Positions 41,390-49,586 of a DNA stretch of 64,000 nt are shown here, piece after piece (position 1 is the stretch's first letter; every line of letters starts with the position of its first letter). The DNA is taken from assembly GCF_020966635.1 (NCBI RefSeq), contig NZ_JAJKFQ010000006.1:1-64000 (forward strand), given 5' to 3'. The notes below the pieces were generated by a model, which worked only from the letters and a program-made list of their open reading frames with translations, had not been told where the DNA came from and did not search any database. Source of the stretch: Stieleria sp. JC731. Lineage in GTDB: Bacteria; Planctomycetota; Planctomycetia; Pirellulales; Pirellulaceae. A program made the position numbers and the translations under genes.

Positions 41390-44218
41390 CTACCGAACGT
41401 TAATGGTGATCGGGAACGTCGATAAGCCACCCTCGACTTCGGCAGTAAGAAAGAACGTCCGTTGGCCAGGCAACGCGGTTTCGTCAGCTGTGATAAAGAA
41501 CTCTCGTTCGGATGAGTCGGCGAGGATCAGTAATCCGTTTAGACCAATGTTGTCAACATAGACACCTTGTGCGGCGTTGCGTCCGGAAAACTCTTTGCCG
41601 AATGAGACTTCTTTGTCGAAGCCATCTTTGCGATCGATGCGAACGAGTGCAGAGACGGTCTGCCCTGGTGAGACATCTAATGTCCAGCTTTCGTGAGGGC
41701 CGATTTCTGAGCCAGACTGATCAGCCGGAACGATGGAAGGGACTACCTGGGCGACAGTGGAATCGAACTTCAACTGGCCGACGCTGCCAATGCGGCGTTC
41801 GACCCGTTTGCCATTGATCATCGCCCAAGCGGTCAGTGTCGGTTCGATCGTGGATTCCCAGCCGGTTTCACCTGGGGTTGCCCAGATGAGTCCGGTGGCA
41901 CTTTGCAGGCCGGCTTCGATGGTTAGCGGAAGGTTGCTGTAAAGCCGCTCGGGAAGGCCTTCGATTTCAATATTGATCGGTCCGTCAAAGCCATCAAGGC
42001 GTTCTACGTCGACAGTGAATTCGCGACCGGTCGCAGGTTTGAGTGGCTTCTGAATCTGCTGTGTCTTCGCTTTAAAGGATGGGGCAGCGGCGCGGAGCGA
42101 CAGTCGGTATTGATAGTCTTCGCCACCTTCGTGCCGGGTGTCTGAGAGGCGAACTGAATACAGACCATCCGCAGGGGCTTTAAACAATAGGCGGCTGTTC
42201 TTACCTGCCTGACGCATCGGATCGTCGTCGTTTTCGTAGGCGATTTCAAAGACCGGAAGCCCATTGGCAAGAGGTTCTTCGTCTGGGCCAAGCGGACGAA
42301 CAACGTAGGCGGGTTCGCCTAAAGCGTGTGTCCGTCCGCTGGTGCCGAAGTAAGTCCAGCGTTGACCTTTGCCTGGATAGACGATGAACCCTGAATCGGG
42401 GCCTCGTGGATGGATCATCAATCGCGAAACTTCACCAGCGGCATAGAAGAACTGCCCAAGCTTCATTTCTTGCCAATTGAACACGCGGAAGTCGCCGCTC
42501 TGTTCGCTGTCTTTGCCACGGAAGGTGAAGTACGAATCACGTTCTGCTTGTAGGCGGATGCGCTGAACCGGTCGGTTTGCTGCATCAAGGATTGTCACGA
42601 TCGGATCGAGTCTGCTGTTTTCGATCGCATCGGCATCAATCGCCCAGATTTCGCCACGATGGCAAGGCCAGCGATAGACGTCTTTTTCGTCAGGTTCGCT
42701 GATCGTGCCCAGAATTTGAACACCTCTACCGACATCAACGATGCCAGATACTTCTCTGGCGAGACGCTCCTTTTGAGTCTGACGAAGTTCTGCTTCCTGA
42801 TGTTGCCGTGATTCCGGAAGGTCAAGGTAGATCGCTTCGTCACCTTGATCGACTGCTTTCTTTACGACCTCGTTATCGGTCGGCCGCAGTTCGCGGGTTG
42901 CCAATTTGCCGTTCATCATCCCAATGGTGACCGTGCGCGAGTCAGCGCTGCAGAACAACCCCGTCCCCATTGAATCGAGCTGTTCAAGGGTTTCGGTGGG
43001 TTGCCAATCACTTGTAGTCAGGACTTTGACATTTCCCGATTCTGCAAGAACCACCAAAGAAAGATTGTCTGGCGTAATGGCAAGATTCACGATGGGAGTT
43101 TCATCGACGAAGCGCGTCGCGATGATCGGATTGATCTGAGGCTTGTCGACCGATCGGAGTTGCCAGACGCGAATCCGATTGTCCGCACTGCCAGCAACAA
43201 TGTGGCGACCGTCCTGGGTAATCGAGACGGCGTAGACTTCACCTTCGGGTTGGCCAAGTGTGTCAAGTCGGACGCCTTGCTCAACATTCCAAACCTTGAC
43301 CGTTTCATCGGCGCATGCGCTGACAAGCACTTTGCCGTCGGGAGAATATGCCAAGTCGAAAATGGCTCCGTTGTGGCCTTCCAGGATTCGAATCACTTTT
43401 CCGGTTTTGGTGTCCCAGATCGAAATCTTTTGGTCATAGCCAGCGGTCGCGATCGATGATTCATCCGGTGAAAACTTGGCCGCATACAGCGTGTCCTTAT
43501 GTCCGACAAATTCGCGGAGCAATTGTCCGTTGGTGGTGTCGTAGATCGCAGCGCGACCGTAGGCGCCGGTCAGACCACTGGCAACAAGCAGGCGAGTGCC
43601 GTCACGTGAAAAAGACAACGCGTTGACTTTGCCAAGTTCGGCGTCGGTGATCTTGGCTGTCGTTTCTGATCCTTGGTGAACGGTGATGTTTTGATATCTT
43701 GCGACCGCATATTGTTGATGTTCACTTGCCGAAGCGATTGCAGTAATGGGAAGAGGCGTGTTGCCGGTCGGTTCAATTTTTGGGGTGCGTAGTTCTTTCT
43801 TGATCGGCATGTCGCCGCTTGGGCCGGTGGCTCCCTGTTCGATCCACTTTTCAATGATCGCCAGTTCGGCTTCGTTGGGGCCTTCGGCATCGTCCGGCGG
43901 CATTGTGGGGGTGAGCTTGCCGGTCATCATCAAGAAAAGGCGACTGCTGGTGGGGACACCCGGTGTGATCGCGGTACCGGTCTCGCCACCGTCGACAAGC
44001 TTTTCGAAAGAGTCCAAGGCCAAGCCGCCTTCGGAGTCGTCTTTCGAATGGCAGCCGATGCAGTACGCTTCAAAGATGGGGTGGACTTCTTTGGCGTAAT
44101 CAATTTGGTCATCGGCGCTGGCATTGCGTGCTTGTGCAAATGCAATGAAGGCGATCGACAAAGTGAACACAAAAGGATGGCTGAATACCCAATGATTTCG
44201 TCGCATCGGAGGGGACAT
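41390..44218 (-). CDS. Exported c-type cytochrome/WD40 repeat protein
   Basis: The 942-residue protein starts at ATG 44218 with a signal peptide (FVFTLSIAFIAFAQA...). Residues 40-135 are a planctomycete-type cytochrome c domain with haem motif CIGCH (53-57) and a later TPTMPPDD loop that could supply the Met ligand. Residues about 210-520 are WD40 blades (SFSRDGTRLLVAS, FSPDESSIATAGYDQKISIWD, YSPDGKVLVSACADETVKVWN). The C-terminal 400 residues hold beta-sandwich pre-peptidase-type domains. It probably works in electron transfer or polysaccharide handling at the cell surface; neither is shown. It is divergent from the SIMPL gene. Confidence 0.88.
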   Translation of the reverse strand: MSPPMRRNHWVFSHPFVFTLSIAFIAFAQARNASADDQIDYAKEVHPIFEAYCIGCHSKDDSEGGLALDSFEKLVDGGETGTAITPGVPTSSRLFLMMTGKLTPTMPPDDAEGPNEAELAIIEKWIEQGATGPSGDMPIKKELRTPKIEPTGNTPLPITAIASASEHQQYAVARYQNITVHQGSETTAKITDAELGKVNALSFSRDGTRLLVASGLTGAYGRAAIYDTTNGQLLREFVGHKDTLYAAKFSPDESSIATAGYDQKISIWDTKTGKVIRILEGHNGAIFDLAYSPDGKVLVSACADETVKVWNVEQGVRLDTLGQPEGEVYAVSITQDGRHIVAGSADNRIRVWQLRSVDKPQINPIIATRFVDETPIVNLAITPDNLSLVVLAESGNVKVLTTSDWQPTETLEQLDSMGTGLFCSADSRTVTIGMMNGKLATRELRPTDNEVVKKAVDQGDEAIYLDLPESRQHQEAELRQTQKERLAREVSGIVDVGRGVQILGTISEPDEKDVYRWPCHRGEIWAIDADAIENSRLDPIVTILDAANRPVQRIRLQAERDSYFTFRGKDSEQSGDFRVFNWQEMKLGQFFYAAGEVSRLMIHPRGPDSGFIVYPGKGQRWTYFGTSGRTHALGEPAYVVRPLGPDEEPLANGLPVFEIAYENDDDPMRQAGKNSRLLFKAPADGLYSVRLSDTRHEGGEDYQYRLSLRAAAPSFKAKTQQIQKPLKPATGREFTVDVERLDGFDGPINIEIEGLPERLYSNLPLTIEAGLQSATGLIWATPGETGWESTIEPTLTAWAMINGKRVERRIGSVGQLKFDSTVAQVVPSIVPADQSGSEIGPHESWTLDVSPGQTVSALVRIDRKDGFDKEVSFGKEFSGRNAAQGVYVDNIGLNGLLILADSSEREFFITADETALPGQRTFFLTAEVEGGLSTFPITINVR

Positions 44219-44363
44219 GCTAGGAGTAAGAGGGCGAACTAGGCGGGTTGAAATAGGCGGGGGGAGGGAGACTATTGTAACCGTTGCCAACGCGCTATCC
44301 TGGCTGGCGAAGGATGGAATTCGCAGAAGCTTGGACAAACACAACCACTAGGAGACTGAATCA

Positions 44364-45122
44364 ATGTCCTTTTCAAACGTCTTTTCACAGGCTCGCCGTT
44401 CTTTGGCGGCAATCGCAATGCTGGCGATTATCGGCGGATTCACCGTCGCACAGGCTGACGATGATGACCGAGTCCCCAGCATCACTGTCAGCGGAACCGG
44501 AGAAATGACCGCGGATCCGGATCTGGCCTATGTGACCGTCGGCGTGGTTACCGAAGGTGCGACCGCGAAGGAGGCCGTCGACGCAAACAACACAGCGATG
44601 AAAGAGCTGCGTGCCCAACTGGACAAACTGGATATCGCCGAGCGCGATCGTCAAACCAGCCAATTCAGTGTCTCGCCGATCTATCAGCAGCGTCAACGTC
44701 CACAGCCAGGTCGTGTCATCACGCCTGAGAACAACGAACCGCAAATTGTCAGTTATCGCGTGACAAACGATGTCCGAATTCGGGTGCGTCAGATTTCACG
44801 GGTCGGTGAAATCTTGGATGCGGTGGTGCAGAGCGGAAGCAATCGAATCAACGGGATCTCGTTTTCAGTCGACAATGACGAGCATTTTATGAACGAGGCA
44901 CGTGTGAAGGCTGTTAAGTCTGCTCGTGCCAAAGCCGAGCTGCTTTGCGACGCCGCAGGCACCAAGCTTGGCAAGGTTCTTGAGATCCGCGAAGCCGGAA
45001 GTGGTGGCGGGTCGCCACGCCCCGAAATGATGATGGCCGCCGTTCGCTCTGTCCCTATTTCGCCAGGCGAGCAAACCATTTCCGCTAGCGTGACGATGAC
45101 ATTTGAGATCGTTAGCGAATAA
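44364..45122 (+). CDS. Exported SIMPL (DUF541) domain protein
   Basis: This 252-residue protein has a signal peptide (RRSLAAIAMLAIIGGFTVAQA) and one SIMPL/DUF541 domain: ITVSGTGEMTADPDLAYVTVGV, then TSQFSVSPIY, YRVTNDVRIRVRQI, VDNDEHFMNEARVKAVKSARAKAELL, and a final VTMTFEI. The family is widespread and periplasmic with poorly known roles (oxidative stress in E. coli YggE). A good ribosome site AGGAGA lies 8 nt before the start. It stands alone. Confidence 0.9.
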   Translation: MSFSNVFSQARRSLAAIAMLAIIGGFTVAQADDDDRVPSITVSGTGEMTADPDLAYVTVGVVTEGATAKEAVDANNTAMKELRAQLDKLDIAERDRQTSQFSVSPIYQQRQRPQPGRVITPENNEPQIVSYRVTNDVRIRVRQISRVGEILDAVVQSGSNRINGISFSVDNDEHFMNEARVKAVKSARAKAELLCDAAGTKLGKVLEIREAGSGGGSPRPEMMMAAVRSVPISPGEQTISASVTMTFEIVSE

Positions 45123-45208
45123 CGAAGGCTAGCAGCCGGTTGGATTTCTAGTGTCGCCCTCCACTGCGTGAAGGTAGCGTTCTTTCCCGCTGGTTTTAGG
45201 CTAGCGAA

Positions 45209-45709
45209 TCAGGTCAACGCTCGGGTGTAGCAGAGTAAGAACAGCCCGAGGTGTAGTGGCAATGCTGAGATTGCCGCGATGCGAAATCGTTTGTTGGAAA
45301 ACAAACCGAGCAGTGACAGTCCGATCCCCAACATCGTGACTAGCACACCGCCGATCGGAAACCAGAAGTAGCCGAGCGCAGCGAAAGCCAAAATCACAAC
45401 CGCGGAAGATGCGGCACCCATCGAGGTGTATAAGAACGGCCCGTAGTCAGCATAAGCAGCTTCACCAGACGCCTTTTGGATCGCGACTTGGCGACGGCGC
45501 GGCGGATCGATTCGAAACGGTGACCCGACTCGGATCGATTCTTCGCCTGAACCTAGTGCGGCGTCCGGTGACGGCGAGACCATCTTGGCCACGAAGGGCT
45601 GTTCGACATTCGGGGGACCTGCACCATCGGTTTCCGCTTCGGTCGGTCCCGAGGCGTTGACGCCGGATTCATCGACGGGGTGGGGGTCTTCGCTCGTTGG
45701 CCCGTTCAT
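45209..45709 (-). CDS. Membrane protein of unknown function
   Basis: The 166-residue product (ATG 45709) has an acidic, Pro/Gly-rich soluble N-terminus (MNGPTSEDPHPVDESG...) and three membrane helices at its C-terminal half (SAVVILAFAALGYFWF, GGVLVTMLGIGLSLLGLF, AAISALPLHLGLFLLCY). I do not recognise a family, although short planctomycete DUF4190-like proteins look similar. The frame is open to 45931, but the extension overlaps the next region and looks random. Confidence 0.65.
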   Translation of the reverse strand: MNGPTSEDPHPVDESGVNASGPTEAETDGAGPPNVEQPFVAKMVSPSPDAALGSGEESIRVGSPFRIDPPRRRQVAIQKASGEAAYADYGPFLYTSMGAASSAVVILAFAALGYFWFPIGGVLVTMLGIGLSLLGLFSNKRFRIAAISALPLHLGLFLLCYTRALT

Positions 45710-46080
45710 TTCACAAAACTTTTCACGCGTGTTTGCAAACCGATCTCGCTGATCGGCGGCTTCTGCGAGTATTCTAGTGGATGACGGTCTCCCTGCGGAC
45801 ACGGTCCCCCGCCTCTTGGCATGCCGGATTTCGATCGATCGTCGTTTTTCCCGCCAAAATCTGCTCGAAAAGCCACCTTTCGCTTTGTGCCAGTCGCACT
45901 GTAGCCCCGTCACTTTACAGCCCGGTAACACTGCAGAACGCTACTTTCGCATCGCAGAAGGTGGATACGGTAATTCAGCCGTCTGTTGTCGAGTCGTCCC
46001 ATGGCATTGTGTCGGTCAACGATGCCAGTTCGCCCTCGACTGTTTGTGAGTCAATCTTCGTCGTTGTTTTAAGATTACTG
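45710..46080. other. Divergent intergenic region
   Basis: No gene is supported. The frame of the plus-strand gene stays open back to 45781, but the extra 100 residues precede a signal peptide and look non-coding. The promoters of both flanking genes must lie here; I do not see clear boxes. Confidence 0.4.
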
Positions 46081-49000
46081 ATGACACTTCCGAACCTGCC
46101 CCGCCATTCCAGTTCACTTTTGACGATCGCCAAACGCTATCGGCTCGCCTTGACCCTGTTTTCGGGAACCCTGATTGCCGGACTCACCACGCCTATCGCG
46201 AATGTATCCGCCGTCGATTTGGGATCCGTCAAGCCACTGACGCCCGAGGTTGCCGAGGCCTCGGATGAGCCAGCCGAAGCGATGGCTGCGATTCGACTGC
46301 GTGACGGATGGAAAGTCGACTTGTGGGCAGCCGAACCGCTGTTGGCAAACGTCGTCGCCTTTGACATCGATCGAAAAGGCCACATCTATGTTTGCGAGAC
46401 ATTTCGACAGAACCGCGGTGTGACCGACAATCGCGGACATGACCACACCTGGTTGCTCGCGGACCTTGCGGCGAAAACGGTTCAGGATCGAATCGACTAC
46501 CACAAAAAGCTGCTGGGCGATGGAGCCATTACCTACGCTCTGCATGACGACCGGATTCGCCGACTGACCGATACCGATGGTGACGGCAAGGCAGATCAAA
46601 GTGTGATCGTTGCTGACGGTTTCAATCACCTAGAAGAAGGCACCGGCGCGGGCGTGCTCGCGATCGGAAACGATGTTTACTACACCTGTATTCCGAAGCT
46701 TTGGAAACTGGTGGATCAAAATAATGACGGAAAGGCTGACGAGCGAGTCGTCCTGAGCGACGGTTATGGCGTTCGAGTCGCTTTTCGTGGTCACGACATG
46801 CACGGACTGATTCGTGGCTACGACGGACGTTTGTATTTTTCAATTGGTGACCGAGGCTATCACCTTCGCAATGCCGAAGGCGAAATGCTTTCCGATCCCG
46901 CCAGCGGTGCCGTTTTTCGCTGTGAACTGGACGGCAGTGGACTGGAGGTCTTCGCGCGAGGCCTACGAAACCCGCAAGAGATCGCCTTCAACGATCAAGG
47001 CGATTGGTTCACCGTAGACAACAATAGCGACAGCGGTGACCAAGCTCGCATCGTCCATCTGCTGCAAGACGGTGATACCGGTTGGCGGATGTACTATCAG
47101 TACTTGCCGGACCGTGGGCCGTTTAACCGCGAAAAAATCTGGCATCCACAAAACGATGAGCAGCCCGCAGCGATCGTGCCACCGGTGGAGAACTTCACCG
47201 ATGGCCCCAGCGGATTGGCGTACTATCCCGGGACCGGATTCGGCGATTCACTCGATGACACGTTTCTGATTTGTGATTTTCGCGGCGGTCCCAGTAACAG
47301 TGGCATTCGCACGTTCAAGCTGGAACCCAACGGGGCGACGTACAAACTTGGCGAGAATGAACAGCCGGTTTGGACTTGCCTTGCGACGGACCTAGCATTC
47401 GGAAATGACGGTGCGTTGTATGTCAGTGATTGGGTCAACGGATGGGATGGTTTGGGCAAAGGTCGGATGTATCGAATCAGCGACCAAGAGCATAGCCAAG
47501 ACGCGATTGTTGCTGAGGTCCGTGATATCCTGTCGAGCGACCTAACGAAGGCAGAAACCGATAGCTTGACCTCTTGGCTCGGGCATCCCGATCGACGCGT
47601 TCGCTTGGAGAGCCAGTGGGAACTTGCTGCCCGACGAGATGTCAATTCGCTCGCCAAAGTTGCCAGTCATGGGGATGATTCGACTGCGCGACTGCACGCG
47701 GTTTGGGGCTTAGGCGAAATCGCTCGCAAAGATCCCAGCAGTGAGCTTGCGAAAACAGCGTTGGTTGATCTGCTGAGCGACAAAGAGCCAACGATTCGCT
47801 TTGCGGCATTGAATATCTGTGGTGAAGAACAATGGAAGGAAGCTTCCGAAGTCGCACAGCAGTTGGTCAATGATTCCGATGCACGAGTTCGCTATGCAGC
47901 CATCGATGCACTCGGACGTATCAAAGTTTCTGGCGCCATCACGGCGGTTATTGATCGGATCGCCGGCGCCGACAAGAAGGATGCCGCGATGCGCCATGCG
48001 ACGGCAATGTATCTGTCGCGAGCTGCCAACGCGATGCAATTGAAATCACTTGCCAAACATGCTTCGGTCGAAGTTCGTCGCCAAGCCGTTGTGGCTTTGC
48101 GACGTCAAGGCAGTGGTGAAGTCGCCGAATTCTTAAGCGATAAAGACCAGCAAGTCGTCTTGGAAGCCGCCAGGGCGATTCATGATAAACCGATTGAAGT
48201 CGCGATGCCTGCGTTGGCAAAGTTAATCAACGGCAAGTTGACCGATGAAGCCATCATTTGGCGTGTGATCAATGCGAATTTTCGACTCGGAACACAGGCC
48301 AACGCTGCCGCTCTGGCCGCCTTCGCTACGCGGACCGATGTGCCACCCAAGATGCGAATCGAAGCCTTGGACATGTTGGCCAAATGGGCTAAGCCCGATC
48401 CACTGGATCGTGTCATCGGGGATTATCGACCGATTGCCGAGCGTGATGCAAAGGTTGCTCAGGCCGCCTTGTCACCGCATATCGACCTATTGCTTGCGGC
48501 CCCCGAAAAGATCCGCCTGAAAGCGATCGATACGGCTTCGGAACTGGGGATCGCCAAGATCGCCGAAGTCTTAGAGAAGCAAGTTAACGATCCGAACCGA
48601 TCCGCAGATTCACGTTCGAAGTTGCTAGTCGCTTTGGCTCGGCTGCAACCGTCGGTGGCGGTCCGGATTGCTCAACGGATTCCCGTCGAGCAAGCTCGCG
48701 GTGAATTGGGTATCGCCAAATTGTCGGTTTTGGCTGATCGCGCGTCGGCCGAATCGCTCGACGTCTTTGTTGCTGCGGCACAAAGCTCGGACATCAATGT
48801 CCAGCAGAAAGCTTGGGACATTCTGGCAAAGCTTCAGGATCCCAAAGCGAAGCAGACGATCGAATCTGCCATTGCTAAATACGTTGATGGTCAACTGGAT
48901 CCGCGGGTTCAGCTGAACGTGGTCGAAGCCGCCCAAGGCAAATTGGATGGTGACCTGAAGACCAAATTTGATGACCATCGACAGCAGGTAGCTAAGGACG

Positions 49001-49482
49001 ATCCGCTAGCTCCCTGGTTGGATTCGTTGGCCGGCGGTGATGTCGAAAGCGGTAAAAACTTGTTCTTTGGCAAGACCGAGTTGTCTTGTGTTCGGTGTCA
49101 CAAAGTTGATCGAGCTGGCGGCCAGGTCGGACCAAACTTGACGGTCATCGGCAAGGATCGTGACCCACGTTATTTGCTGGAATCGATCTGTATCCCCGAC
49201 GCGAAGATTGCCAAAGGATTCGAGACCGCTGTCATCATCGACATTGACGGACGTGTTCACAGCGGCATCGTGAAGCTGGAAAACGATGACATTGTCGAGC
49301 TGATGTTGGCCGATGGGACACAAGAAACCATCGCTCAGGATGACATCGAAGTCCGCAAGAAAGGAAAGTCATCTATGCCGGCCGACTTGGTCAAGCAAAT
49401 GTCTGCTCGAGAATTACGTGACTTGGTCGCCTATCTCTCCAGTCTGAAAGTTGACCCGCGCGGCGCAGACGACGTCGAATAG
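46081..49482 (+). CDS. PVC-type exported haem protein: propeller, HEAT repeats, cytochrome c
   Basis: The 1,133-residue protein starts at ATG 46081 with a signal peptide (LALTLFSGTLIAGLTTPIANVSA). Residues 60-450 form a sorbosone/glucose-dehydrogenase-like propeller (VDLWAAEPLLANVVAFDIDRKGHIYVCETFRQNRG, AFGNDGALYVSDWVNGWDG). Residues 480-970 are HEAT-like helical repeats. The last 150 residues are a cytochrome c domain with CVRCH (1003-1007) and GPNLTVIG. This is the planctomycete membrane-bound dehydrogenase/haem CxxCH family, thought to oxidise sugars or similar compounds. The substrate is unknown. Calcium-like DTDGDGKAD and DQNNDGKAD loops occur in the propeller. Confidence 0.9.
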   Translation: MTLPNLPRHSSSLLTIAKRYRLALTLFSGTLIAGLTTPIANVSAVDLGSVKPLTPEVAEASDEPAEAMAAIRLRDGWKVDLWAAEPLLANVVAFDIDRKGHIYVCETFRQNRGVTDNRGHDHTWLLADLAAKTVQDRIDYHKKLLGDGAITYALHDDRIRRLTDTDGDGKADQSVIVADGFNHLEEGTGAGVLAIGNDVYYTCIPKLWKLVDQNNDGKADERVVLSDGYGVRVAFRGHDMHGLIRGYDGRLYFSIGDRGYHLRNAEGEMLSDPASGAVFRCELDGSGLEVFARGLRNPQEIAFNDQGDWFTVDNNSDSGDQARIVHLLQDGDTGWRMYYQYLPDRGPFNREKIWHPQNDEQPAAIVPPVENFTDGPSGLAYYPGTGFGDSLDDTFLICDFRGGPSNSGIRTFKLEPNGATYKLGENEQPVWTCLATDLAFGNDGALYVSDWVNGWDGLGKGRMYRISDQEHSQDAIVAEVRDILSSDLTKAETDSLTSWLGHPDRRVRLESQWELAARRDVNSLAKVASHGDDSTARLHAVWGLGEIARKDPSSELAKTALVDLLSDKEPTIRFAALNICGEEQWKEASEVAQQLVNDSDARVRYAAIDALGRIKVSGAITAVIDRIAGADKKDAAMRHATAMYLSRAANAMQLKSLAKHASVEVRRQAVVALRRQGSGEVAEFLSDKDQQVVLEAARAIHDKPIEVAMPALAKLINGKLTDEAIIWRVINANFRLGTQANAAALAAFATRTDVPPKMRIEALDMLAKWAKPDPLDRVIGDYRPIAERDAKVAQAALSPHIDLLLAAPEKIRLKAIDTASELGIAKIAEVLEKQVNDPNRSADSRSKLLVALARLQPSVAVRIAQRIPVEQARGELGIAKLSVLADRASAESLDVFVAAAQSSDINVQQKAWDILAKLQDPKAKQTIESAIAKYVDGQLDPRVQLNVVEAAQGKLDGDLKTKFDDHRQQVAKDDPLAPWLDSLAGGDVESGKNLFFGKTELSCVRCHKVDRAGGQVGPNLTVIGKDRDPRYLLESICIPDAKIAKGFETAVIIDIDGRVHSGIVKLENDDIVELMLADGTQETIAQDDIEVRKKGKSSMPADLVKQMSARELRDLVAYLSSLKVDPRGADDVE

Positions 49483-49510
49483 AGTTTTGGTCAATTGACT
49501 TGGTGTCGGA

Positions 49511-49543
49511 ATCCCCGATGACCATGTGGTGGTCATTGGGGAT
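49511..49543. terminator. Hairpin between convergent genes, probable bidirectional terminator
   Basis: ATCCCCGATGACCA (49511-49524) pairs with TGGTCATTGGGGAT (49530-49543), a 14-bp stem with one G-U pair and a 5-nt loop. It lies between the stops of the haem protein and dnaX. The flanking T tracts are weak, so termination is inferred from position. Confidence 0.55.
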
Positions 49544-49586
49544 CCGATTGAATTTGGTCAATGATCTGCGGCAGCAACTGCTTCAA